From PALSA-660 sp963726435 (GTDB taxonomy: Bacteria; Actinomycetota; Coriobacteriia; Anaerosomatales; PALSA-660): a stretch of 64,000 nucleotides of DNA. The DNA lies in the NCBI GenBank assembly GCA_963726435.1, contig CAVSCJ010000004.1:310001-374000 (forward strand), read 5' to 3'. A program made the position numbers and the translations under genes. This document shows, in pieces, positions 50,960 to 59,540 of this stretch. Below the pieces are notes generated by a model that searched no databases, was not told the DNA's origin, and saw only the letters and a program-made list of their open reading frames with translations. Numbering within the stretch: position 1 is the first letter of the stretch; each line of letters starts with the position of its first letter.

Positions 50960-52699
50960 ATGGACGAGAAGGTGTTCGCCGGGAAGTACCGGGCCGTTCG
51001 CGAGCTCAGTTCGGATGTCTCCGGCCGGACGTGGCTCGCAAAGGCGCCCGATGGCGCCGAGGTGGTCGTGAAGGTGGTGAGTCCACCGGATGCGACGTCG
51101 GCCGAGCTCATCGAGAAGGACGTGGAGCTCGTCTCAGGAGTCCGCCACCCCGTGCTTCCGAATGTCCTCGAGTGGGGCCATCAGGATGGCGACTTCTTCG
51201 TGGTCCGCGAGTACGTGGAGGGAACGGATCTGAAGAAGGAACTCGACGCGCAAGGCCGGTTCGCGCCGTTCACCGTCGCGCGCTTCGGCTCGGCAGCGGC
51301 GGATGCGCTGGCGCAGCTGCATGCGCGAGGACTCGCTCACGGGAACGTGCGCACCGCCAACCTGATCAGGATGCCCTCGGACGCTATCAAGCTCGTCGGC
51401 GGTGGCCTGGGCATGAGAGACGCCGCGACCGGTCTGGCAGCCGGCGCGCCCGCATCTGCTGCTTGGTACCTGGCGCCCGAGCGGGTCGAGGGCGCCCCTC
51501 CATCGCCGGCCTCGGACATCTACTCCCTCGGAGCGGTGCTCTACGAGCTAGCGGCCGGCCGTCCTCCCTTCACGGGTGACACCGCCGCCGCGGTGGCGGA
51601 TCTCCAACTCCACCAGACGCCGGAGCCCCTTGGCAAGCTCGACCCGGACGTGCCCGCGTCGCTCGAGAACGCGGTCATGAAGGCTCTCGAGAAGGCGCCT
51701 GAGGCGCGATGGGCCAGCGCCGAGGACATGCGCCTGGCGCTGGATGGCGTCGAGAAGGCGGAGTCGCCCGTGCCGACGCCCGCGATCCAGGTGCCGCCGG
51801 CGCGGAAGTCGAGGGCCGCTCTGTGGGCCGCCGTCATCGTGCTCGTGGCTCTGTTGGCTCTTGGGGCGGCTTGGGCGTTCGGTCTCCTCGGTGGCGGGAT
51901 CGCCGTCCCCGACGTTGTCGGCAAGACGCTTCCGGATGCGCGGGCCGCCGTGGTCGCGGCGGGTCTGGACGTGGGGATCGTCACCTACGCGGGTGTCCCC
52001 GTCGCTGGGATGGCCGACGGGCTCGTGTCGGAGCAAGCGCCTGTGGCCGGCTCGAAGGCCCCCAAGGGCACGAAGATCGACCTGGTGCTGGCGGGTCAAG
52101 AGATGGTCTCGGTGCCATTGGTCACCGGTCGAACGCAGGCGGAGGCCGTCACGCTGATCCAGAACGCGGGGCTGACCGTCGGTGTCGTCACGACGGTCGC
52201 GACCACCTCGGTGGGCGCGGGCGTGGTCACGTCCCAGTTGCCGAAGCCCGAAAGCCAGTCCGCGAAGGGCTCGCCGGTCGATCTGTGGGTCGCGGTCGCT
52301 CCGACCACCGCCACCGTGCCCGATGTGGTCGGTATGACGCAGGAGGACGCGGACGCAGCTCTGACGAACGTCGGACTCGGCGTGAGAGCGGTAGATCGAG
52401 CGAGCTCTACCGTGGCGAACGGAGACGTGATCGACCAGAACCCGACTGCCGGCGTGACGGCGCTGATCGGGTCGACCGTGACCATCATGGTCTCGACCGG
52501 ACCGTCCACGACGACGGTGCCGAACCTGATAGGCAAGACGCAGGCCCAGGCGGTCAACGCGCTCACGGCAGCCGGCTTCCTCGCGCAGGTCACCCTCCAG
52601 ACGGGCGGCGGCACGGTGGGAGACGTGGTCGACCAGAGTCCTGCGAGCGGGACGAAGGCTCCGACGGGCTCGACGGTCACGATCACGGTCGTCCAGTAG
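50960..52699 (+). CDS. PASTA-domain transmembrane protein with a pseudokinase domain
   Basis: A 579-residue protein laid out like PknB/Stk kinases: a cytosolic kinase-like domain (residues 10-265), a membrane helix (about 284-306), then four PASTA repeats (313-579; IAVPDVVGKTLPDA, MVSVPLVTGRTQAEA, ATVPDVVGMTQEDA, TTVPNLIGKTQAQA). Lys38 of the ATP-site VVVK is kept. The catalytic HRD is HGN (residues 127-129) and the DFG is GGG (147-149), so phosphotransfer should be lost. The glycine-rich loop is degenerate. YLAPERVEG, the APE motif, is kept. A role in muropeptide sensing is expected for PASTA proteins. Confidence 0.9.
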   Translation: MDEKVFAGKYRAVRELSSDVSGRTWLAKAPDGAEVVVKVVSPPDATSAELIEKDVELVSGVRHPVLPNVLEWGHQDGDFFVVREYVEGTDLKKELDAQGRFAPFTVARFGSAAADALAQLHARGLAHGNVRTANLIRMPSDAIKLVGGGLGMRDAATGLAAGAPASAAWYLAPERVEGAPPSPASDIYSLGAVLYELAAGRPPFTGDTAAAVADLQLHQTPEPLGKLDPDVPASLENAVMKALEKAPEARWASAEDMRLALDGVEKAESPVPTPAIQVPPARKSRAALWAAVIVLVALLALGAAWAFGLLGGGIAVPDVVGKTLPDARAAVVAAGLDVGIVTYAGVPVAGMADGLVSEQAPVAGSKAPKGTKIDLVLAGQEMVSVPLVTGRTQAEAVTLIQNAGLTVGVVTTVATTSVGAGVVTSQLPKPESQSAKGSPVDLWVAVAPTTATVPDVVGMTQEDADAALTNVGLGVRAVDRASSTVANGDVIDQNPTAGVTALIGSTVTIMVSTGPSTTTVPNLIGKTQAQAVNALTAAGFLAQVTLQTGGGTVGDVVDQSPASGTKAPTGSTVTITVVQ

Positions 52700-52760
52700 A
52701 GGCACGCGGACGGGGGCTCACGCGCGCGTGCGCGCCTGGGCCCACTGCTGGCGCGCCTTG

Positions 52761-52789
52761 TGGACAAAGGCGGGCCGTGCCGATAGAAT
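52761..52789 (+). promoter_or_regulatory. Promoter of tRNA-Asp
   Basis: TGGACA (52761-52766) and TAGAAT (52784-52789) with a 17-bp spacer, 38 bp before the tRNA. Confidence 0.6.
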
Positions 52790-52826
52790 CGCCCTCGCTG
52801 TCCGCCGTTCGCGGACACCCGGAAAC

Positions 52827-52903
52827 GGGGGTGTAGCTCAGCTGGTTAGAGCGCCGGCCTGTCAAGCCGGAGGTCGCGGGTTCGAGCCCCGTCACTCCCG
52901 CCA
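52827..52903 (+). tRNA. tRNA-Asp(GTC)
   Basis: A 77-nt cloverleaf with encoded CCA. Acceptor GGGGGTG pairs with CACTCCC (one G-T). The anticodon stem CGGCC/GCCGG-type arms enclose CTGTCAA, giving GTC. Confidence 0.97.
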
Positions 52904-52913
52904 CGAACATCCC

Positions 52914-52950
52914 GCAGGCCGTCTCAGCGTACCTTGCTGAGACGGCCTGC
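52914..52950 (+). terminator. 15-bp perfect hairpin after tRNA-Asp
   Basis: GCAGGCCGTCTCAGC (52914-52928) pairs perfectly with 52936-52950 around a 7-nt loop. It is a strong terminator-like structure 10 nt after the tRNA, without a T-run. Confidence 0.8.
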
Positions 52951-53010
52951 TCGCGCATCGGGTCCCGGTGAGCGCACGCTCGAACGTCACGCGGGCTGGA
53001 GTGCGGAGCG

Positions 53011-53039
53011 TTGACCGGTGTCTCTTGTCGGGCTACTCT
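53011..53039 (+). promoter_or_regulatory. Promoter of the structured leader
   Basis: TTGACC (53011-53016) and TACTCT (53034-53039) with a 17-bp spacer. Transcription would begin near 53046. Confidence 0.55.
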
Positions 53040-53049
53040 TGGTCTCGTC

Positions 53050-53172
53050 TCCGAGCTTCGCGACCTGCCGGAACTAGCCAACGGTCGCAAAGCCGATAGG
53101 GTCCCGATGGAAACGTCCGGGCCTCCCGTTTGGAAAGGGGACTTCTCGCGGCGGAAGCGCATTCGCCGTGCG
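53050..53172 (+). ncRNA. Structured leader RNA, riboswitch-like, class uncertain
   Basis: GCGACC (53060-53065) pairs with GGTCGC (53083-53088); the unpaired segment CGCAAAGCCGATAGGG follows. Then a stem GATG/CGTC (53106-53117) is closed by a GAAA tetraloop. The pattern CGCAAAGC-n3-ATAGGG recalls part of GEMM-I (c-di-GMP/cGAMP) riboswitches, but the complete architecture does not fit. An intrinsic terminator follows before the gene, so a termination-type switch is plausible. Confidence 0.55.
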
Positions 53173-53198
53173 ACGCCTTTCCCGACCGGGGAAGGCGT
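53173..53198 (+). terminator. Intrinsic terminator inside the leader of the diheme gene
   Basis: ACGCCTTTCCC (53173-53183) pairs with GGGGAAGGCGT (53188-53198), 11 bp with one wobble and a 4-nt loop, followed by TTGTCGTCTTCT. It lies 118 bp before the start codon, so it can act as an attenuator. Confidence 0.75.
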
Positions 53199-53315
53199 TT
53201 GTCGTCTTCTCCGATGTCGGGCGTGCCATGCGGTGCGCCCGGAGGCCGCTCCGAAGGCAGGAGCGTCGCGAGTCACGTCGGCCGCACGGCCGGCGCCGGC
53301 GACAAGGGGAGAGGC

Positions 53316-54794
53316 ATGAGAAGACGCAAGGTACTGACTGTGCTATGCGCTGCTGTTGTGTTCGCCGCAGTCCTGGGGGCGGTTTCGACAGCGAGCGCGG
53401 CCTACCACCACGCGGGTGAGATTGACTCGGGGCACTTCCTCGCGGTCCATCCGGAGGCCGCAGGAACGAAGCTGGACTCGTGCGCGCTGTGCCACACAGG
53501 TGGGAGCGTCACGAGCGGCGGCAAGACCTCCAGCTACGGCAGTTGCCAGTTCTGCCACGTCAAGTTCGGCTACGACTCCAGCGGCGACATCCTTCTGACG
53601 CTGAACCCGTACGGCAAGGCCTATATGGACTCGGGCCGCAGCGAGGCAGCTGTCCGCGCGATCGAGGGCGCCGATTCCGACGGCGACAAGTATCGCAACC
53701 TGGACGAGATCGCCGCAGTCCGGTTCCCGGGCGACGCGACCGACGACCCGTCGAAGGTCCCTGCCCCGTTTCGCGTGTACACGCTCAAGCAGCTCAAGGC
53801 ACTGCCTGCGCAGACACAGTTCCTGCTGATGAACGCGTCGAAGTCGACGGACGACTACACGACCTACAAGGGCGTCACCATGGCCAATCTGCTGAAGAGC
53901 GTCGGGAGGCTTCCGTCGGCGGTCAACATCAAGGTGTTCGCACCTGATGGATTCTCGGTATACCATCCGCTCCGCCCGGGCACGGCGATCGTACCCGGCG
54001 AGTACCCCGCGTACGGGTTCTACCCGCAGGGCACGTTCCGGTACAATGCCATCGCCGACATCGCACTCAACCCGTCAGGCGGTTGGGCGAACTACTCGGA
54101 CCCAGGTTCGGTGGGGCGCACGGACGGTTCAGCCATCGTCAATTCCGGCGGGCTCAAGCTCCTTCTCGCGTACGAGAGGGCCGGAGCGCCGCTGGCGCCG
54201 GGCGTGCTGAATGCGTCGAACAAGCTCGACGGCGAAGGCCCGTTCCGAGTCGTTCCACCCCAGATGGTGCCGTCCGTGCCCGATCAGCGCTCCAACGCCA
54301 CCTCCTCGACACTGATCTGGCCGTACGACGCCGGTCTGGACCACAACGCCGGCTATTCGTCACGGTCGGCTACCATCATCAAAGTCGAGCCGCTGCCCGC
54401 GGGCACGACCGATATCAACACGATGGAAGCCGGATGGGACTACGTCGACTCCAGCAAGATCGTGGTCTACGGCGCGATCGATCCCATCCCGACGGCCAAG
54501 GCGAAGCTGCACGCGCTCTCCGCTCTCGTCTCCAAGCTACCCGCGAGGAGCTTCCGCGGTCGTGCGGTCGTGCGCAGGTATCTGGCCAGCCGGCTCACCA
54601 GGTTGGAGAAGCGTCTCACCAAGAGGCAGGCCAAGCAGACCATCCACGACATCCAGAAGCACCTGCTTCCGAAGGTGGACGGCATCCCGCGGCCGGGCCA
54701 CCACCGGTGGGACTGGATCATCAGGGTCGACGCGCAGCGAAGCGTCTACTGGGGCCTGCGCGAGGTCGTGACGCTCTTGAAGATCACGAAGTAG
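53316..54794 (+). CDS. GEGP-motif diheme protein, secreted
   Basis: A 492-residue exported protein with a signal peptide (residues 1-28). Two c-type heme motifs occur: CALCH (residues 56-60) and CQFCH (77-81), each the covalent site for a heme. A calcium-type motif, DSDGDKYRN, follows. The central domain (about 150-400) includes the diagnostic GEGPFRVVPPQ, seen in the family named for this motif. The C-terminal region is basic and helical. It acts outside the membrane, probably in electron transfer, partner unknown. Leader control is likely. A strong hairpin ends the transcript. Confidence 0.85.
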   Translation: MRRRKVLTVLCAAVVFAAVLGAVSTASAAYHHAGEIDSGHFLAVHPEAAGTKLDSCALCHTGGSVTSGGKTSSYGSCQFCHVKFGYDSSGDILLTLNPYGKAYMDSGRSEAAVRAIEGADSDGDKYRNLDEIAAVRFPGDATDDPSKVPAPFRVYTLKQLKALPAQTQFLLMNASKSTDDYTTYKGVTMANLLKSVGRLPSAVNIKVFAPDGFSVYHPLRPGTAIVPGEYPAYGFYPQGTFRYNAIADIALNPSGGWANYSDPGSVGRTDGSAIVNSGGLKLLLAYERAGAPLAPGVLNASNKLDGEGPFRVVPPQMVPSVPDQRSNATSSTLIWPYDAGLDHNAGYSSRSATIIKVEPLPAGTTDINTMEAGWDYVDSSKIVVYGAIDPIPTAKAKLHALSALVSKLPARSFRGRAVVRRYLASRLTRLEKRLTKRQAKQTIHDIQKHLLPKVDGIPRPGHHRWDWIIRVDAQRSVYWGLREVVTLLKITK

Positions 54795-54819
54795 GCGGGC
54801 CCTGCTTCAGCTGCCTTCC

Positions 54820-54852
54820 GGTCGGGGGCTCCGTGTCATGGAGCCCCCGACC
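54820..54852 (+). terminator. 13-bp hairpin after the diheme gene
   Basis: GGTCGGGGGCTCC (54820-54832) pairs perfectly with GGAGCCCCCGACC (54840-54852) around a 7-nt loop, 25 bp after the stop codon. No strong T-run. Confidence 0.75.
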
Positions 54853-54957
54853 TGCGCACACGCCCCGAGTATCGTCGCGCTCAAGATCGCGGCCGGATGG
54901 CGAGCGGTACCATCGGGTCGCCGAGGGCGCATCGGGGTGCGAGAGGGGGCGAACAGG

Positions 54958-55435
54958 ATGGACGCATTCGGTCTTGCGGCCGCCAAAGGTCCGACTTGGG
55001 CGTGGGTGACCATCTGGGTCGTTGTGAACCTGGTCAACGTGCTGCAGGCGATCGGGTTTGCCGCTCGCCCGGCATCGGGCATGGGTCTCAATCACCGGCT
55101 CGGCTTCGCGATAGCGGCGCTCGCGCTGCCCGGCGACGATGGCGCTGGTGGCTTTTGCGCGCTCGGAGGGCAGCTGGCTCCTGTGGCTCGGCCCGGCCGT
55201 CTTCGACGCCTTCGTCGTCTTGATGCTCGCCGTCGACTACATCCATCCGGTCGAGTTCCGCTCTCCTGCCCGTCCCGAGATCCTCGTCCCCTATCTCGTG
55301 CTCTTCTTCGGCGCGATCGCACTGATGGGATTCCCGATGTTCCGGGAGAACCGCGGTCTGTGGGGCGTGACAGCTGCGACCACGGTCGCCCTGCTCGGCT
55401 CCATGGGCTACGCGATGGCGCATGGGGTGGGCTAG
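54958..55435 (+). CDS. Small membrane protein, frameshifted
   Basis: About 158 residues when joined: MDAFGLAAAKGPTWAWVTIWVVVNLVNVLQAIGFA in the first frame, then MALVAFARSEGSWLLWLGPAVFDAFVVLMLAVDYI and the rest in another, with the break near 55130. Four hydrophobic segments are present. No family is recognised. GCGAGAGGGGGC precedes the ATG. It lies just before the DUF188 gene, 9 bp from it, so they may be co-transcribed. Confidence 0.6.
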
Positions 55436-55444
55436 AGTGGCCGC

Positions 55445-55897
55445 ATGACCACGCTCTTCATCGATGCGGACGCGTGCCCTGTGACCCGCGAGGCGATCGC
55501 CGTCGCTCGGTCTCGCGGTGTGCCGGTGATGCTGGTCGCCGACTCGACGCAGAACCTCGCGCGTCACGTGCGTCCAGGGATAGAGGCCGTGCAGGTCACG
55601 ACTGGGCGCGACTCGGCCGACTTCGCGATCGTCGAGCGGCTGAGCCCGGGGGACGTGGTCGTCACCCAAGACATCGGCGTGGCCGCGATGGCACTCGGGC
55701 GCGGCGCTCGCGCCATCAGCCCGCGCGGGCGGATCTTCCACCAGGCCACCATCGACATGGAGCTCGAAGTGAGGCACGCGGAGCAGCGTCACCGCCGGGC
55801 CGGCGGTCGGACCGGCGGGCCGTCCGCGTTCCGCGACGAGGACCGCGAGCACTTCACCGAGCAGCTGGAGCGACTGCTCGACAGTCCTCGGGGATGA
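55445..55897 (+). CDS. YaiI/YqxD (UPF0178, DUF188) family protein
   Basis: A 150-residue protein of the DUF188 family, related to PIN-like or NYN nucleases by fold. The family features are clear: IDADACPVTREAIAVA at the start, VADSTQNLARH in the middle and DVVVTQDIGVAAMALGRGARAISPRGRIF with the acidic and glycine residues. The biochemical role is unknown. It ends just before the L,D-transpeptidase, with 86 bp between, where no clear promoter was found. Confidence 0.88.
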   Translation: MTTLFIDADACPVTREAIAVARSRGVPVMLVADSTQNLARHVRPGIEAVQVTTGRDSADFAIVERLSPGDVVVTQDIGVAAMALGRGARAISPRGRIFHQATIDMELEVRHAEQRHRRAGGRTGGPSAFRDEDREHFTEQLERLLDSPRG

Positions 55898-55983
55898 CGA
55901 ATGGGCAACCTGTGGCGCTCGCGGGCACGCCGTCCGTATACTGGCCGTTGACCGAATATGCACTAGGTCCGACAGGGGCACAC

Positions 55984-56971
55984 ATGAGGGCACGCCGCAC
56001 GATGCACAACCTGCTCGCCGTGGCGCTCGCAGCGGCACTGTTCGCATCCCCCGTCGCCCCGGCGTTCGCGGCGGATCCGCCCGTCGTCCAAGCGGGTGTG
56101 ACCATTCTCGGGACTCCTCTAGGGGGCATGACGGCCGAGGAGGCGAGCGCGGCGATCGCACTCGCGGCTCCGGTCTCCCTGCTGGCTACGCTCCCGGTCG
56201 AAGCGGACGGGCATGTCTTCTCTCTGGTCCCAGGCGACGTCGCGACTCTCGACCTCGACGGGCTGGTCGCAGAGGCCCTGGTGGCTACCGCCGGCGTCGA
56301 GATCGCGCCACGCTACGTCGTCAGCGCGCCGGCCGTCACGACGTTCGTTACCCGAGTTGCTGCGGCGGTCGATCACAAGGCCGTCGACTCCAAGCGCAGC
56401 GTCTCCCATCGCAAGCTGAAGATCAGCGTGTCTTCGGAAGGCGCGAGGGTGGACAGGGCAGCGTCCATCGCGACGCTGACATCGGCCCTCGAAGCGCAGA
56501 CCCCTGGCGGCTCCGTCGCGACCGTCACGGTGCCGTGGACCCTTCTGAAGCCCAAGTACACGCGCTCGAACATCGGCAAGACCATCATCGTCGTGCAAAG
56601 GCTGTTCCGCGTCCGGCTCTACAACGGCGCCAAGCTGGAGAAGTCGTACGCGTGCGCGGTCGGAATGAGCTCGTATCCGACTCCGTTCGGCAAGTTCAAG
56701 GTCGTCAGCAAGTCCCCGCACCCCACGTGGCGCAACCCGTGGAGCTCCTGGTCGAGGACCATGCCCGCCTTCATCAGGCCCCGGCTACTACAACCCGCTC
56801 GGGCTGCGCGCGCTCTACATCAGCGCGCCCGGCATCCGCATCCACGGCACCGCTCGGACTTGGTCGATGGGGCATAGGGCGAGCCACGGGTGCATCCGGC
56901 TCACGAACCACAACATCCTGGACCTGTATCCGAGAGTGAAGGTCGGGACGCCCGTCTACATCGTCAAGTAG
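55984..56971 (+). CDS. Secreted L,D-transpeptidase (YkuD), frameshifted
   Basis: About 328 residues. The signal peptide spans residues 1-30 (LLAVALAAALFASPVAPAFAAD), followed by a spacer domain (residues 40-200). The YkuD domain starts with TIIVVQRLFRVRLYNGAKLEKSY and has GMSSYPTPFGKF. The catalytic motif, HGT...MGHRASHGCIRL with the nucleophile Cys, follows a frameshift near 56780. It ends VGTPVYIVK. L,D-transpeptidases make 3-3 peptidoglycan cross-links or attach proteins to the cell wall. The frameshift is probably an indel error, as both parts are conserved. Confidence 0.85.
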
Positions 56972-57002
56972 GAGCAGGTGCGCCCGGGCGCCCGCCCGCG
57001 CG

Positions 57003-57515
57003 CTAGCGCTCCTCGCGCGTCCTGAGCAGCAAGAGGCAGTGCTCCGAGCCGGGTCTTCCCATCCGGTCGAGGAACTCCAGATCCAGCCCAGCGCCTTCGA
57101 AGGTGCCTTCGTCGACGGCGGCGGCGATGGCGCACATCGCATCGAGCTCCTCGGGGTCGAGGCCCGCTTCCTTCCACGCGTCGAGGAGTGGGCAGGACGT
57201 CATGCTCAAGACGATGTGATCGTCACCCTCCTGCTCGATCCCGGGATTGAACAGCTCGCCCCCGCATGGGGAACCCTCGCAGAAGATCGCTCCGACCTCC
57301 GCCAGGTCGCCGGCATGCGCCGCCGCACGGTACTTCCGCCCTATCTCCAGTCCGCGCCGGTGGATCGCGCGCTTCATGAGTTCTGTGGCCCGCTCGGCCC
57401 CGAGCTCGTCGGATAGCTCCTCGTAGATGTAGGCGTACATGAGCGCGCGGTTCTCGAACGAAGCACGCGTCTCCGCGCGCGACTGCTCCAGTTCGTCTTC
57501 GTAGGTGTCGCTCAT
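57003..57515 (-). CDS. L-2-amino-thiazoline-4-carboxylic acid hydrolase-like protein
   Basis: A 170-residue protein matching the ATC-hydrolase family (PF14196-type): RALMYAYIYEELSDELGAERATELMKRAIHRRGLEIGRKYRAAA (joined), then VLSMTSCPLLDAWKEAGLDPEELDAMCAIAAAVDEGTFEGAGLDLEF. The founding member converts L-ATC to N-carbamoyl-cysteine, but most relatives are uncharacterised. Cys in CPLLDAW and Cys in MCAIAAA are the conserved ones. It converges with the L,D-transpeptidase and is preceded by a MarR-type regulator on the opposite strand. Exact substrate uncertain. Confidence 0.82.
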   Translation of the reverse strand: MSDTYEDELEQSRAETRASFENRALMYAYIYEELSDELGAERATELMKRAIHRRGLEIGRKYRAAAHAGDLAEVGAIFCEGSPCGGELFNPGIEQEGDDHIVLSMTSCPLLDAWKEAGLDPEELDAMCAIAAAVDEGTFEGAGLDLEFLDRMGRPGSEHCLLLLRTREER

Positions 57516-57616
57516 GTGGGCGCTCCTCGTCTCCCCGCTGCGGGAGGGCCTCCCACGCGGTCGAGAGTGATGATACCCGCCAGGGTACGTGAGGGTGTCG
57601 GTCCGGCAACGCGGCC

Positions 57617-57659
57617 TTGACCGTTCGTTAGGTGCCTATGTAATATAGTTAGGCACCTA
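57617..57659 (+). promoter_or_regulatory. marR promoter with 10-bp inverted repeat
   Basis: TTGACC (57617-57622) and TAATAT (57641-57646) with an 18-bp spacer. TAGGTGCCTA (57629-57638) and its inverse TAGGCACCTA (57650-57659) flank the -10. A MarR operator here would block the promoter. Confidence 0.8.
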
Positions 57660-57684
57660 GCCGATCGGCCGAGAGAGCCAGCCC

Positions 57685-58125
57685 ATGAACCTCCCCGTGT
57701 CACACCCGGCCTACCTGTCCTACCGGGTCAGGCGTCTCTACATGCTCATCAGCCAGCGCCTCAACGATGCGCTGAAGCCCTACGGAGTCGCGCGGAGCCA
57801 ATGGCAGGTTCTCGCTCGTGTCTCCGCCGCGGGGACGCTGTCGCAGAAGGACCTGCAGCACTCGATGCAGGTCGAGTCAGCGACCCTAACCGGGATCATC
57901 GACGTTCTCGCCGCCAAGGGCTGGGTAGAGCGCTTGGAGAGCCCGGAGGACAAGCGCTGCCGCGTACTGCGGCTGACTCCGGCGGGCGACAAGCTTATGG
58001 CGAGCATCGCCGACCCCTATGAACTCGTGGAGACGAGCATGCTGGGCGACATTCCCGGGAGAGACCGCACGCAAGCCCGGCGCGTGCTCGAGTCCATGAT
58101 CCGCAACCTCGAAGACCGGAGCTGA
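57685..58125 (+). CDS. MarR-family transcriptional regulator
   Basis: A 146-residue regulator: the winged helix runs from VARSQWQVLARVSAAGTLSQKDLQ through ESATLTGIIDVLAAKGWVERLESPEDKRCRVLRLTPAG, with the wing Asp-Lys-Arg of MarR proteins. The N-terminus YRVRRLYMLISQRLNDAL is the dimer helix. It directly precedes the MFS transporter, 8 nt away, so it is probably the repressor of that efflux gene and of itself through the inverted repeat upstream. Ligand unknown. Confidence 0.92.
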   Translation: MNLPVSHPAYLSYRVRRLYMLISQRLNDALKPYGVARSQWQVLARVSAAGTLSQKDLQHSMQVESATLTGIIDVLAAKGWVERLESPEDKRCRVLRLTPAGDKLMASIADPYELVETSMLGDIPGRDRTQARRVLESMIRNLEDRS

Positions 58126-58133
58126 CGGCCGCC

Positions 58134-59540
58134 GTGAGCGCTCGAAGACGCGCCCGCTCCGCCGTCGTGTCGTTGCGCTCGCATGCGGGACGGACCTTCT
58201 CGTCGCTAAGTGTGCGCAACTACCGTCTGTATTTCGTCGGACAGACGATCTCGCTGTGCGGTACATGGATGCAGTCTCTGGCCATGGCGCTGCTCGTTCT
58301 GCACCTCACGGGTTCGGGGACGGCGCTCGGTCTGGTTATGGGGTTGCAGTTCACGCCGGTGCTGCTGCTGGCGCCCTACGGCGGGGTGCTCGCGGAGCGC
58401 TTCTCCAAGCGGCGCCTGCTCGTGGTCACGCAGTCGGCGGCCGGATTGCTGGCTCTCGCTCTCGGCCTTCTTGTGGCGACCGGCGCCGTGCGCCTCTGGA
58501 TGGTCTACGTGCTCGCGTGCGGGCTCGGAGTCATCACCGCCGTCGATAACCCTGCGCGCCAGACGTTCGTGCACGAGCTCGTGGGACGCAACCGCCTCGG
58601 CAACGCGGTCGCTCTCAACTCGATCATCGTGAACCTGAGTCGTGTGATCGGACCGGCGATCGCCGGCGTGATCGTCGCCCAGATGGGTCTCGCCCCATGC
58701 TTCATCATCAACGGCCTTTCCTTCGCTGCCGTGCTCGTCTGCCTAGCGATGATGCGCGGAGACGAACTGTCGAAGTCGGCCACGGTCGAGCCGGCGAAGG
58801 GGCAGCTGCGGGAAGGCTTCGCGTATGCGTGGAGGACGCCGATCGTCCGCGACGTGCTGATCATGATGACGCTGGTGGGGATGCTTTCGTACGAGTTCTC
58901 GGTGTCTCTGCCGCTTCTCGGGCTCGTCACGTTCCCGGGTCCGCAATCGTCGGTCGCCAGCGGGGTAGCACTTCTCATGGTGGCCATGGGTGTCGGCGCT
59001 GTTCTTGGCGGTCTGGTCACAGCAGGCAGGCGAGGGGCGACCATGCGGGCGCTCGCGGTCGGGGCGTTCGGCTTCGGCGGCGCGATCGGCCTGGTGGCCG
59101 TTTCGCCCACGCTGGCGTGGGCGGCCGTCGCGATGGCCGTCGTCGGCTACTTCTCAGTGCCGTTCACCGCGCACACCAACACGATCTTGCAGGTGTCGAG
59201 TGCAGCGCGGATGCGTGGACGGGTCATGGCTCTGTGGGCGATGGCCTTCATCGGCTCGAGCGTGATCGGCGCCCCTATCATCGGCTGGGTGGGGCAGCAG
59301 GCCGGACCGAGGTGGGCCCTCGGAGTCGGCGCGGCCGCGTCCCTGCTGTCCGGCGTCATCGGCGTCCGCTCATCCCGCGCCCACTCACATGAGGCGGCTG
59401 ACCTGCCCGCGCCTGTACTCGCGCAACGAAGAGATCGCCTGATAGCGCTTCCAGGCTCTATGCCGTGCGCCGCAGCGCTTTCCACGCCTCGAGGAGGGAG
59501 ATCCACGCGACCACCGCAGCGGAGACACCGAGCAGGGTGA
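58134..59540 (+). CDS. MFS transporter, DHA3-like
   Basis: About 440 residues of recognisable MFS sequence with 12 helices: SLSVRNYRLYFVGQTISLCGTWMQ opens the DHA3/EntS-type pattern, and AVDNPARQTFVHELVGRNRLGNAVALNS is the family signature. Normal homologues end near the segment AGPRWALGVGAAASLLSGVIG and a short tail. Here the frame instead reads on to 59540 over the 3' end of the P-type ATPase. A frameshift near 59415 probably removed the natural stop; the alternate frame reads LYSRNEEIA and stops. MarR control suggests drug or toxin efflux. Confidence 0.85.
   Translation: MSARRRARSAVVSLRSHAGRTFSSLSVRNYRLYFVGQTISLCGTWMQSLAMALLVLHLTGSGTALGLVMGLQFTPVLLLAPYGGVLAERFSKRRLLVVTQSAAGLLALALGLLVATGAVRLWMVYVLACGLGVITAVDNPARQTFVHELVGRNRLGNAVALNSIIVNLSRVIGPAIAGVIVAQMGLAPCFIINGLSFAAVLVCLAMMRGDELSKSATVEPAKGQLREGFAYAWRTPIVRDVLIMMTLVGMLSYEFSVSLPLLGLVTFPGPQSSVASGVALLMVAMGVGAVLGGLVTAGRRGATMRALAVGAFGFGGAIGLVAVSPTLAWAAVAMAVVGYFSVPFTAHTNTILQVSSAARMRGRVMALWAMAFIGSSVIGAPIIGWVGQQAGPRWALGVGAAASLLSGVIGVRSSRAHSHEAADLPAPVLAQRRDRLIALPGSMPCAAALSTPRGGRSTRPPQRRHRAG

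Noticed and set aside
53050..53172. Firm call of a GEMM-I (c-di-GMP) riboswitch
   Set aside because: Only the CGCAAAGC-ATAGGG segment resembles it; the usual first stem with GNRA loop and the tetraloop receptor are not in the expected order. Left as class unknown.
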